A stretch of DNA of 64,000 nt from the NCBI GenBank assembly GCA_015039365.1, contig WION01000205.1:34369-98368 (forward strand). Reading direction: 5' to 3'. Every line of letters starts with the position of its first letter. The stretch's first letter is position 1. Position numbers and translations under genes: made by a program. This DNA is from Amanita rubescens (lineage: Eukaryota; Basidiomycota; Agaricomycetes; Agaricales; Amanitaceae). Positions 1-10,220 of the stretch are shown here, in pieces. The notes under the pieces were generated by a model. That model was not told the DNA's origin, did not search any database, and was given only the letters and a program-made list of their open reading frames with translations.

Positions 1-1058
1 GAAAGCATAAACGTCTGTTTCCATCGTTTTCTTCGGCGCCCTATGTTTCCCACGACATCCATTGCACTCGGGGTTGTTGCATTCGACACAGTTACTAAAT
101 AACTCCGGAGCAGCGTAATGTGGTGTATAAGACAGAGTCCCTGTAGCAGTGGCGTCGGAATGTCGGGTTAAACCAAAGTCAACAATTTTGCAGTGGAATT
201 GAGAGTCGAGGAGGACGTTGTCCTAGTAGACGAAGTAAACTGATAGATAGATAGTGATTTGATATCAAAGTACGCACTGCTGTCAGGAAGCCATGCACAA
301 TTCCGTTTGAATGCATATACTGGACACCCTGGGCTACCTCAGATATCTAATACAAAGGCATTTATTAATATTTCGGGCAAGTAGTGCCTGGACCTTACCA
401 CCATATATATTTTAGGTATGACTGCTGTTGGCTGGTGCTTTCTCCATTCAGCTAGTGTTCCGTTCGGCATAAATGGCGATACGAGAAATTGCAGATTCTG
501 TGCTTTGAATATTCCCAATAGAGGGAGGATAAATTCATGTCTCAGCGATCGCCATACTAGAGCTTCCTTGCAAAGTTCTTGGAAGAGCTTCTCGTCAAAT
601 AATTAGTATTTTGGGCAATAAAAAGAGAAAAAGTACCAACATCTCTTTGTTTGTTAAAGTTGTCAAGCATTTTCAGTGCAACTACCCGTCCTTCGTATAT
701 CCCTTTGAGAACGCGTCCGTAGCCTCCTATGCCGATAAGGCTATGATCCGCATCAAAGCTGACATTGGTAATATATAGAGACTGAGGTATAACATTTGCT
801 TCGGAGATCAGTTTGGCCATCAATCTCCTGGCCTTTCGGTTGGCGTCTGGCACGCCGCAAGTCGACAGATGATCATTTTGGAGTAGCTATGAGGAGTAAG
901 TGACAATCTAAAACGAGCGAGCGGTGTAAATGCATACGTACGTAAAGGATAAAATCAAGTAATAATTCGACATCCAAAGGATCCATTCCGCGGACTATAC
1001 TGCGAAAATCTGGTAATTTTAACAGTTCGCACACAAGGTCAAGGATAATGCGGTTCAC
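1..1058 (-). pseudogene. Protein kinase-like gene, copy 1 (3' end outside window; catalytic Asp lost)
   Basis: Spliced minus-strand gene for a TKL-like Ser/Thr/Tyr protein kinase. The first visible exon (about 873-1058) is followed after an intron by a helical segment and the glycine loop IGIGGYGRV with the ATP-binding lysine in VALK (near 670-740). The next exon carries the alpha-C glutamate region KEALVWRSLRHEF (about 490-600). DFG is intact (172-180) and is followed by HYAAPELF. In the catalytic loop, where the paralogue at 58242-59480 reads HGD, this copy reads H-G-F (87-95 from base 280, i.e. 287-295), so the catalytic base is gone. A Cys cluster follows APE (ECNNPECNGCRG). It is truncated by the window edge. 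It is probably a dead kinase or pseudokinase. Substrate unknown; it neighbours a GTPase gene on the same strand. Confidence 0.75.
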
Positions 1059-1214
1059 TACCAGGCCGTTCGCGGTTAACTAGTAGTCATGAGCGACAAT
1101 GTGATGACTTTTCGAAAGTTCACACCTCAAATCTGAGGATTGTAAGTAATGATCGAAGAGGAGGCCTGTTTTTTTTAAGTTGAGTATCGGTCTGCGTCAT
1201 CTGCGGCACGGCAG

Positions 1215-3545
1215 TTAGTCACCGGTCAGTGCCGCCAGATAAACCTCTCGCACGTGATTTTCCTTCAACAACTTGTCAGTTGTGGGCCACCGCTCGCGTG
1301 GCAGGGTCCGAGGCCAACCTGCGCTATCGGTCATATAGCAGCACAGGCATGGGTCATAGGAGGCGAGGGCGAACGACAAAATCTCCTGCAGCCTAAGGAT
1401 TTGGGTGTCTCGCATAGAGCCGGAAAATGTCGCGAGCTGCTTGGATGTCTCGCGTAGAGCCGTTGTCTCGTCTAAACGCTATCGCTTGAGACATGCCGTG
1501 AGTAGCATACGTCGGGTTTCGCCGCATCCTAAAAGGTCCAATTTCGGGTAAAGCCGTACGTGTCTCGGGTCAAGCCGCACCAGGAAGAGACCGAGTCCTT
1601 TCATGATTTTCCTTCAACAATAACTGAATCTTCTCCACCACGTCATCTTCTGCGCGCGAGTGCTGAGCGAATGTGCGGATTGCATGATGAATATTTTTTT
1701 TCTTCTCTGAACTGTGAAACTCGTAGAGAATTTCGTCCACATGATGCACCGTTACTGTTCCTTCGTATTGATCTTGAAGCGAAACTTGGAACATGGCTTG
1801 AAGGATAAGTGTAAGATCCACCACGTATCCCATGAAACAACGGATATGCTCTGGTCTGCAAAATAGTCCAGTATGTCTACCAGTGTAGGAAGCGGTACGT
1901 GCCTACCCGTTTTTGTAAATAGCGTTCGTCCAGAGCTTCGATAGCCCCGCCAGCGCCGATTCTACCGTTACGTTACTCTGCCTATAAACGATCATCAGTT
2001 GCACGAATTTCTAACATCCCCAGTTCACTCACATAGTATTGGTATCCTTGAGATCTTCTACTATGACCATCACCCGACGACGGAATGCGTCACTGAGAAG
2101 AAACTACCGAGACGTGATGAATCAAGTGGCATATTCATCAAGATACACTCTTGCACGTACCTCGTGCAGGTCCCGAAAATTCCAGATCGTGATGATGTCT
2201 TTATGTATCGCATACAAACAATTTTCGAGGCTGATGTTGAGAAAATGTATGCCGGATGCGATTGCTCTCCAATATTCTATAATTTGAGATAAGGACACAG
2301 AATATTGGTCAAGTGATGAATCTAACTTACTCCTCTTTCCTACTCTGCAATAATAACAGATGTTAGGACTGTCTAACTTCGGATCAGAGTAAATCGGGGC
2401 GCTCACTTTATTGATGCCTCGATTTTACCCGCCATATCGACGCGTTGCGCCATTGCCAGAGCGATCTGCGCCAATCCCGATTGATTTTCATCTGATCCTG
2501 CCAACCGATTATTTTCAGCAATGTTATCAAGAAAAGCTCCTACCGGGGAGTCCGCTGGTTGGGCTCGAACTCTCTGCTCCTATGCGTTCCATTGTGACTT
2601 GGACCAGTCGTTCCAAGGTATCAGATCGCGATTCTGCACGACATCAATGGAAGCGGAACAACGTCAGGCGCGGACATACTCGACACGAGAGCGTATGGTA
2701 TGGGGCGATCCTGACTCATGCCGCCCTTCTTGAATTTGTGGCCAAACGTTTGCTCGAACATTTGCTCAGCCGCCTGAGAAATAGTTGGGCCTTTCAGCTT
2801 TCCCCGCTCCGACAACCTGGCTATGTAGCGGTCAAATTTGGTGATCACGACGATTATTGGCACTGTTGTCACTGTAAGTCTCGTATTGGGCTAGATATTT
2901 CAGATAGTTGCCTTTGTTTTGATTCAACTTAAAAATCTTTTCTTCGCCTGTTTCAAAAATACGCCCGCCAGAGTAGGGAGCAGGAATGCAAAGCCTGTAA
3001 AATGACATGAATCGAAACAATCAACTTGCGTTATCTATAAGCGCACCAAATTGCATGAAGTCTCTCGGTAGGTGATTGTTTCTCAGTTTGCTCCACAATA
3101 AAATTCTCCAGGATATTGAATTTTTCCTCGTTTTCTGGCTCATAACCTTGCGAATTGTGAAATATTATGTACTTGTTGTGAGGTGAGGTAATTTCTTCGT
3201 TGATATTGGCTGCGCCAGCTCGGTTGTATTCGACATCCTAGATCCATTGAGCAATTGCAGGATGAGCGTCAAAGACAACATACCGCCGACGAGACTTTGA
3301 AGAGAGCATTGATAAGCGACGATTTCCCCGCGCCAGACTTTTATAGGATGCCCGTGAGCAGAATTTGTACTGGAATTGACAATTGGCCTTACTCGACCCA
3401 CGATAAGGACCCGGAACCTGCAACGCGTTTAGCTCCATTTGGTCAGCTCTAAATGATGTCACCTTGGATAATCTTCTTCTGTGGTTGGCTTAAGCTCCCT
3501 GAGAACGGGAACGACAGGCGACACTGGGGTAGGACGGGGCTCCAT
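1215..3545 (-). pseudogene. P-loop GTPase (G-domain protein), copy 1, damaged
   Basis: Start ATG at 3545-3543. Exon 1 (3463-3545) and exon 2 (3393-3417) join to ...EEDYPRFRVLIVGR, and exon 3 starts at 3337 with SGAGKSSLINALFK, giving a clean G1 P-loop across two GT-AG introns. Later exons carry G4 as TKFD (about 2829-2846), G5-like PYALVSS, and a C-terminal segment VHHVDEILYEFHSSEKK (about 1690-1740). The G3 motif reads N-S-Q-G (Asn codon 3154-3156), whereas the paralogue has D-S-Q-G, so the Mg-contacting Asp is replaced. A 332-bp insertion at 1272-1603 splits the C-terminal sequence LLLKENH. Members of this AIG1/MMR_HSR1-like family are common in Agaricomycetes and mostly uncharacterised. 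Intact before the insertion or not, this copy is unlikely to make a normal protein. Confidence 0.75.
1272..1603 (-). mobile_element. SINE-like short interspersed element, copy 1
   Basis: A 332-bp insertion absent from the paralogous block at 59700-59740. It is flanked by the 17-bp direct repeat TGATTTTCCTTCAACAA (1255-1271 and 1604-1620), as expected of a target-site duplication. Its reverse complement matches 9492-9822: both share an end with CTCGGTCTCTTCCTGG, an internal TGACCCATGCCTGTGCTG and a terminal CCCACAACYGACAAG. Several CGAGAC motifs recur inside. No coding capacity, no inverted repeats and no clear poly-A tail are seen. Duplication length suggests LINE-type mobilisation, but the class is not proven. 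Confidence 0.6.
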
Positions 3546-3735
3546 GGTGGGTGGTGAGAAGAGTGTTTAGCGCCCTGGATCGATATGCTGAGTAATCATC
3601 GGACGAACGAGATCAATGTTGTAGTGGAGTTGCCGACAAGTTCAGTATCGCGACGAGGAGGCAACTTCAATCCACTAATAATTATATGTTAAACTGGCTC
3701 GGCGACGGGATGTAACAGTACCCCACAGCATACCC

Positions 3736-5300
3736 TCACAGGAACGGTATACTCCTATCGTGACGAACGAGGACAGCTTCCGGCCTCGACGACCTGTTCG
3801 ACATCCTCTCCCATATCGGATCGACATCTGGACCTTCCAAATCACCCGCGCCATCCCATCCCCAACACCATACATAATCCGGACCCGATCTAAATTCCAA
3901 CGGCTCAGTCTCCTCCTCCGTAAACAACCTATCATGGGGACCAAACCAAGAGCGATCTTGCGGATCCGTTCTCGGATCGTCCGGTAAACCTCCCAATCGC
4001 TTGTACCCCCTTATCGCAGTCAAATTTCTCCGCGCGGGGTGGATAACATCAAACACTTTCTGTGTGATGGGGTGGCGTACAATCAGGGCGGGTGTGAAAA
4101 AAATTGAACCAGACTACGCACGTTATCATATGCCAATTTGACTCTAGGAACCATCATAATCCGCCCATATCCAGCTTCCCAATAATCGTTGCAAATCAAA
4201 CTACACTCGCTCGCACTGCACTCGCCCTCTGTGATACGAGCCATGCGGAATCTGACCTGAGGAGGCGAGTAAAACGGTTTCGAATCCAATACCGCGATTC
4301 CGTTCCAGCAAGATTGGACTTGAACGGGAAGATGTCGTTGGAACCTCTGCCCCGACTCTGAATGATGAAAAATCTTTTCAAAAGGCGCATTTTCCAACGC
4401 CGTCCCGTTGATATCCCTCGCAACCCAGTTATCATAAAACACGGGAGCGGAAATTTCATTGTGGTACATATAATCGGTGGCACAGGTGATCCCGGCGTTG
4501 TTCCGTCTGCTTTGCCAAATGAGCTCGAGGAGATCATCGACGCAGGGGAGAACGTCATTCATGAAGATGATAGTTTCAAAGTATTCGTTTTCGGAATTAC
4601 GGAGGTCATGAAGGGGGTCAAAAGCGGCGTTTCGGATTTCCGCAAGGTACTCAATTCGGTGATGGAATTGCCCGCGGGTGGCACGCATGGATGTTTTGAT
4701 GGTTACACGTAGGCCAACGGATTTGGTGAGGGCATCGAAGATGCGGAGGAGGGCTTTGGTTTGGTCTGTAGAACCGTTTTCGTAAATGGATACGTAGACG
4801 TTTTGGTAACCCAGGACGGACGCGACTCTAAAAATGGTGGCAAATAGGTCCGGAATGATGTTAAACGAGTTGTGGAGGTTGATCGCAAAGTAGTATTTGT
4901 GGTCGCTGGGCGGAAATCGTGGGTGGGTGTGTTCGTTGAGGGGGTGTTGGTCGTCGGGGGCAAAGAGCTTGTAGAGCCTGGATTTGGCAGAGGGGGATTG
5001 ATGACCGACGAGGGATGCGTAGCGGTCTTGGGCCTGGTGGGAGTAGAGGGGTTGGAGACGGGATGAGCGAGTGCATTCTTTCGTGTAGTGGGGAGAGAGG
5101 GAAGTGAGGATATCCAACACTCTGCGACGTTGATCGAGGGTAGGGAGTGAGATATGTTGGCGCGACTTGGTGGCAAACTTGCTGCTCCCCCAGATGGGCG
5201 GGGCGTCGATCACCCAGGATATGAGACGGACAAAGAGGACGCCAAAGAAGATGCCGATGAGGAGTGCGACAGGCGCTGGGATGCGACGGATGGTGGGCAT
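3736..5300 (-). CDS. GT69-family alpha-mannosyltransferase-like protein (CAP59/CMT1 type), copy A
   Basis: Two exons, 4122-5300 and 3736-4059, joined by a 62-base intron with GTGCGT donor and CACAG acceptor, encode about 500 residues. The start is the ATG at 5300 because the paralogue at 55853 begins at the same MPT; an in-frame upstream ATG exists but is not conserved there. An N-terminal membrane anchor (about residues 8-27, ALLIGIFFGVLFVRL) predicts a type II Golgi protein. Family motifs appear in order: VSIYENGSTDQT, IIFMNDVLPC, ITCATDY, VARDINGTALE, VQSCWNGIAV and GECSASECSLIC. GT69 enzymes include the Cryptococcus capsule proteins and transfer mannose onto glycans; the acceptor here is unknown. 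Two further copies at 46172 and 54290 are broken, making this the only intact one in the window. Confidence 0.9.
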
Positions 5301-6335
5301 GCAGGGAATACTTAACGGGGCAATATTCCAGATCCAGTCTTCTCTCACCATCAAATATGCTGTAGGATGTCTTTCGTTCCCTTTTTCGAGTTCTGGATAT
5401 CGGTCGTTAGCCGTATCGAACCGGACGGGAAATAAAAACATACCAGTGAGTCTCCGACGTGTCTGTATCAACCCCTAGTGCATTCAATGCTACGACCATC
5501 CACCGTCTCCCATATAAGGGAAAATTCCCTAGTCCATAACTAAATCCCCGAGTTCCAATATGCCAGTCATGAATGCCCGTCTGGTTGAGTTTGCTAGGAT
5601 AGACAGAAGAAGTGGTCAGCGGTGAGCAGAGCGGAACGAAGTTGGTTTTTGCAGACAAATTCGTCTTTGTTCGTGAGTAGTTGGTGCCCATCGGAAAGAA
5701 TGGCGGCGGAGCTGGATCGTCTCTTTGGCTAGAGGGAGGTCATCCAGCTCGGCTGATCCGCAAGGTTGTTCGTTCAGGATGCAGATGGCCCACAGATGTC
5801 TCCCCATGTTTCACAGGAAACCACAGGGGGCTCGGGGGGAGAGAGTGGTGGAAGAGTTTAGCGGTTAGCTGCCACCGAGTAAGGAATGGTGCCCAGGAAT
5901 ACTGCCAATGGCGCGGGTAACGAGCCTCGGCCTCGGAACAAATACGGCCCGCTTACTATCACCCGACAGCTCAAGCACTTCAAGTCAACTAGTCACAACA
6001 TATGCCATACTATACCAAAAAACTCCACCTTGACATGCAATCCCGCATTTTTGGATTCTTGGCGGCATTATACGAATAGCCGTGTGCGTTTGTCCGACTC
6101 TATGCGCTTGTATACGCTGTTATCCTCCGCATGCCAAAGGCTACGCGCCGGAGAGCGGTACCGGACGAGATTAAGGACAGGAGTCGACGGTAGACGAGTG
6201 GCAGCAGGTATCGAAACCAATCTCTCGGATGGACACATTACCAATAGTGAGTATACTAGTTACTACTGCTATATGCGCTATACTATCCTTGATCTAGTCT
6301 CCATGGACTGGTCGACAATATAAATAAGGACGTCC
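5301..6335. other. Intergenic, no supported gene
   Basis: Upstream region of the GT69 gene. Bases 5301-5360 resemble 55854-55905, upstream of GT69 copy C. The motif TCGGCTGATCCGCAA at 5751 recurs at 47526, at the deletion junction of GT69 copy B. No open frame here has recognisable protein features. Confidence 0.6.
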
Positions 6336-7014
6336 TCACTCAAGCATCGCACATCGTGGTCTACTGTCAACTCCGCCTTCGTCATCGTTATGTCCTATGC
6401 TCATCCCTTACCCTCACTCTCAAGTGTCTTCATCCCGGGCGTCGTGCCCGTGCCTTCCTCGCCCGAACTTTTCCTTTGACCCTCTTTGTCACTCTTCCTG
6501 CATTTGCTTATGTGACATCTTCGTCTAAGACATTGCGCTGTTTGCATCGACCTTATTCATTCGTGCGTAGTCCTTCCTGCCAACCCTTTTACATCGCTGT
6601 CTTCTTTTACCCTTAACGTTCGTATTCCTCCTATTGCAATCGTCCGTTTTATCCGACCATGTTTCTCCTTTGATCATACGTATCCTTTGCCGCTTCTTCC
6701 TGCTGCTCACGTATCTTTATCGAAGGCGCTGCGCTCGAACTAGTCCACTCGTACCTATTATTTCGCCGCCTTTCTTACCCTTATTCAAGGGTCTTCATCC
6801 AGGGCGTTATAATCGTTCATCTCCTTTCGACCAAGCTTCTCCTTCGACCGTCTACTTCGTACGTATCCCTTCATCACTCTTCCTACTTTTTCTCACGTAC
6901 CTTCATTCAAAGCATTGCCCTGTGCTCTCCTTTGCGACCCAACCCCATTCGTATGCATCATTATATCGCCCTTCCTCACCCTTTCTTACATCGCATTATC
7001 CAGGACATCTTTCA
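6336..7014. repeat. Pyrimidine-rich imperfect repeat block
   Basis: C/T-rich sequence with loosely repeated phrases such as TCTTCATCC-GGGCGT, CTTTGAYC and CACTCTTCCT at spacings of roughly 110-190 bases. Divergent tandem duplication is likely. Open frames here reflect composition. It lies directly upstream of the phosphotransferase pseudogene and could be its 5' region. Confidence 0.45.
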
Positions 7015-7990
7015 ATGACGACCATCGGGTCGGACACTTTTGAGGCCACCGTCATTAGAATCTGCAGAGAACACATGCTCAATCACTAGCGTGACGCTAA
7101 CTACCATCCCTGCCTGCTCATCGGAAGTTACGTCGTCAAGTACGGGTACTCGCTAGAGCTTCAAGTCAAGACTCAGAGGGACGTCTACGATCATGCAAAG
7201 TCTCAGAAGAACGCGCCACGCATTCCCAAGGTTGAATGTTTCTTTCAAGATGACGAAGGAACAGGATACCTCTGGAACGCATCACTGTTCTCCCCACCCC
7301 TGAAAATCTCGTAGAGAGGACGGCAGAAGCTCTCAATTGGCTTGCGCTCCTTCTAATCATGTGCTCGGTCCCTTAGGCGATGTTATCCGCCATCGGATGG
7401 TAAGGCCCCTCTGGTTTTCTCGAGCGTTGGGGCTCTCGAGAGATATATAAACAGGTGCGTCCGTGCTTATATTTTCTCGAGCGTCTGGCATCCGCCAACA
7501 TATCATCTGGGTCAGGGGCGCAGGATGATTTCGAGGTTGCGCCCAGTGATACCCGTCAGCTTCGATAATGAGCCGCTAATCCTCACGCAGTCCGACATGG
7601 ACGCTAGCAACTTTGGCGTCGACGAGTCCGGGAAGATCGTCCTGCTCGATTTCAGCCAGATAGGGTGGTTACCATTATCCTTTTCGAAATTCACAATGTC
7701 TTCGAACGTCCAATTCACCGCCGATGTCGCCAAGTTCTTGCGTTGGTCTCGCAGTTCCAACCAAACCTCAATGTGTGAGATCTTAATATGTTTGTGGATG
7801 GCGTCCGAACCGAGGCTCGGTGCGTCAACTTGTACTTGACATGGGATTTCGACTAACGTTCGTCATAGGCCTGGACGAGAACGATTATCCCAGGCAGAAG
7901 GGAAGCATACTTAACCCAAGCCTCGTAAGTAAATCCCTCTTCTTGCTGTAGAACTTGAATGCGTAACGAATCTAGAAACATGAGGTATAG
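7015..7990 (+). pseudogene. APH/ChoK-like phosphotransferase pseudogene
   Basis: Fragments in order and orientation match fungal aminoglycoside-phosphotransferase-like proteins. These are an N-terminal piece from ATG 7015 (stop TAG 7087-7089), then IGSYVVKYG and NAPRIPKVECFF (7115-7250), LVERTAEALNWLAL after a frame change (about 7305-7350), GPLGDVIRHRM (about 7370), and the catalytic region ILTQSDMDASNFGVD...VLLDF (7575-7655), in which the D-x-x-x-x-N and D-F residues are kept. A GT-AG intron (GTGCGT...CATAG, about 7818-7869) joins EPRLG to LDENDYPRQ, and a last short exon ends KHEV-stop at 7990. At least two internal stops and frame changes make it non-functional. The family is large in Agaricomycetes and its substrates are unknown. 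Confidence 0.7.
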
Positions 7991-9004
7991 GTCACCTTGT
8001 GTTTTCCGGGCAAGTAGATTCTGCAACCGTGTCCGTTATCGATGTGTTGGAATATATATTATCTTGAGCGTTTCGCTGTTCATAATAGGGATAGGGCCTA
8101 GCCTTTCCATCTGGTTCTCGAATGCCAAGCGCAAGCCTGAATCTATCTTCGACGTCCACCACGTTAATGGCGCGTTCGTCTTTGGCCTCCCTGCGAGTCT
8201 GCTCAGTACAGCGTTTTTGCTAGCCTGATTATACGTCCGTCTGTTCACTCTTTTAGATCTCTAAGTACTCACGATCAAGGCTCATACGAACCCGCATTCC
8301 CCTGACGCGGTGACTCGGAGTTTGCAGGTTTTGTACCGATTTCGGGATTCTTTTTGACCATCTTCATTCTCTGCATCACCGTAAGATAGTCCACCGATTG
8401 TTCAACTGCTTGGAACGAGTTCTTAGTACTTGCCGTACAGCAACCTTTCTACATGTACTGTACCTCCGGCGCTCCCCCTACTTGCTACTCTACCATCGTG
8501 CTTTCGACGTTCGCGCCGCATTCATACCCACATACAGTATCTAATAGCATAGTTGCAGTTCCAACTCTGTTTCTCCGAACACATCAGGATCCCGAGGTGG
8601 ACTATCCCCGTCTTGTCTAAGGGCAGGGAAATGAGAAGCTATGTGAATGCTGTGCAGTCGCTTTGACTGGGTCCATGCTGCCTGTGGTCGCCAACAAATA
8701 CAAAAGGAGTCTTTGAGGATTTCATACGCAGCGCGCGTCGGCCTCACAATCAGGCGTATTAGGGATTGCTTCAGTATCGTGATAGACGGAATTTCAAGTC
8801 AGGGCCCCGGGGGTTGAGGTTCAAATAAATGTGGTCGATGTCACCCATGGTTATCTACTTGTTGACTTCTCTCATCCAAGTGGAATCCATAGATAACATC
8901 GAAACACCCGTTTAAAGTGGCATAGAACTTGAAGAATTAGGATTTACAGATCGATAGCTTCAAAGCGGCAGGGTGAAATGTGCAAGTCATGGTAGCAGAT
9001 TCAT
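7991..9004. other. Intergenic, nothing recognised
   Basis: Open frames on both strands are short and lack domain features, introns that would improve them, or similarity to other parts of the window. Confidence 0.5.
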
Positions 9005-9102
9005 AGGAACGGCAGAGTACTCCTATCGTGAAAAAAAACGAGGACAGCTTCCGCCTCGACGATCTGTTCGACATCCGTTCCCATATCGGATTGACATCTG
9101 GA
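9005..9102 (-). pseudogene. GT69 3'-exon fragment (copy D)
   Basis: About 98 bases match the 3' end of the GT69 last exon (3736-3835), including the part coding DPIWERMSNRSSR and the sequence after the stop. A run of A residues replaces CG at 9030-9038, and the match ends at GACATCTGGA, where the 5' flank of the NACHT-ankyrin gene begins. It is the left breakpoint scar of a NACHT-GT69 duplication. Confidence 0.75.
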
Positions 9103-10220
9103 TGGATAGATGAAGAGTACCCGAATATCATCAAAACATCGCGGAACTAATTTCTCGAATATCAATGAGTGTGGTGTGACGGGGGGGGGCATGGTTGGGT
9201 TAGAGGGCGTCGGCGGGGAAGATACCATAGGTGATCCCAGTGGCGCTTCTAAAGAGAAAGTTCAGTGTGGTTGTAAGTAGAACGGATGCAGAGAAACGGA
9301 CTTGCGAGCTAGCAGGCCACGTCAGCATCAGCTTTCACCCAATCGAGCCCGAGGCCGAATTTCCCTACGGTGGAAGCGATAAAAAACCAGGTGCGTGGGA
9401 TAAGCTCAGGTGTTGGCATCCACGTTGTAAAGTTTGGAAGCGTCATGGCTCGTGTTGGGTGGATAGCATTCTTCATGGCTCGAGTCGTGATTCAGGCCTC
9501 GGTCTCTTCCTGGCGTGGATTTAGCGGAGACCACGGCGATACGCGAGACTTCCAAGCACGAGACATCTACTTGCGGCGCTGGCGAGGCAATGGCTACACG
9601 CGAGACGGGCCAGGCGGCGCACTGCTACTGGCGGCATTTCCCGCTGAAGCAGCGGCGATACAAGGACAAGTGCAGCGCACGATATATGCATTGAAGATGC
9701 GATTTTGCCCTTGCCTGCTATTTTGACAAATGACCCATGCCTGTGCTGTTATGTCAGATATGAGGCCCTAGAGTGCCTGCCTTCGGACCATGCCACGCGA
9801 AGCGGCGGCCCACAACCGACAAGTGGATAGCGTTCTTCATGGCTCGAGTCGCGATCCGGAGGCTACTAGATGCTGGGTCGTGGAAAATGTGATGCGATAC
9901 TGTGACACATTCATGTGACTCAGTGTATCTTGATCTTGTACTATCACCATTTACCAGACCAGCATGGATATCAATATCAAGGAAAGTAATCTTATTGATG
10001 TTGGTCATGACTATATAGTGCGTGTTCAGTTCTGCTCATTCCATTGCAATTTGCAAATGTGGATCTTTTCAACTTAGAAACATGAAACTACAAACATTGT
10101 CATAAACAGTATGAGATATCTCATGATTGAAAGGATGACTATGCTAAATTACTTGTGTAGTAAATGCTGAAGAGCTTCTTGGTTTGTTGTCTACAGCCTC
10201 AATTTCTGCATTACTTCAAC
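9103..10220 (+). promoter_or_regulatory. 5' flank of NACHT-ankyrin gene 1
   Basis: Matches 49608-50380 upstream of gene 2, except for the 331-bp insertion at 9492-9822. Conserved stretches include ATGGATATCAATATCAAGGA and TGACTATATAGTGCGTGTTC just before the coding region. Conservation between two paralogues suggests a retained promoter and leader, but no specific factor site can be named. A conserved CTACAG at about 10190 may be a leader-intron acceptor. Confidence 0.5.
9492..9822 (+). mobile_element. SINE-like short interspersed element, copy 2
   Basis: Reverse-complement relative of 1272-1603. It is flanked by a near-identical 33-base direct repeat (9459-9491 and 9823-9855, beginning GTGGATAGC and ending CGAGTCGYGAT). 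The equivalent site upstream of gene 2 (about 49975-50005) has a single copy and no insert. The flanking repeat is longer than a usual target duplication, so a local duplication may have added to it. Confidence 0.55.

Larger units (their letters stand above)
1..3500. repeat. Segmental duplication, copy 1 (kinase + GTPase block)
   Basis: This block aligns by eye, in the same orientation and gene order, with about 58466-61602. Similarity stops abruptly at about 3500 and 61602, just inside the first coding exon of the GTPase, so the two copies have different 5' ends. Copy 1 carries an extra 332-bp insertion at 1272-1603 that copy 2 lacks. Base 1 already lies inside the kinase, so the block continues to the left of the window. 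Confidence 0.85.

Noticed and set aside
2411..2932. Plus-strand frame of 173 residues, also present at 60549-61028
   Set aside because: It lies opposite the GTPase G4-G5 region and is shared only because the blocks are duplicated. The minus strand carries the recognisable motifs.
4269..4290. GGTTTCGAATCC resembling a tRNA B box
   Set aside because: It lies inside GT69 coding sequence and no cloverleaf can be drawn around it; no tRNA was found in the window.
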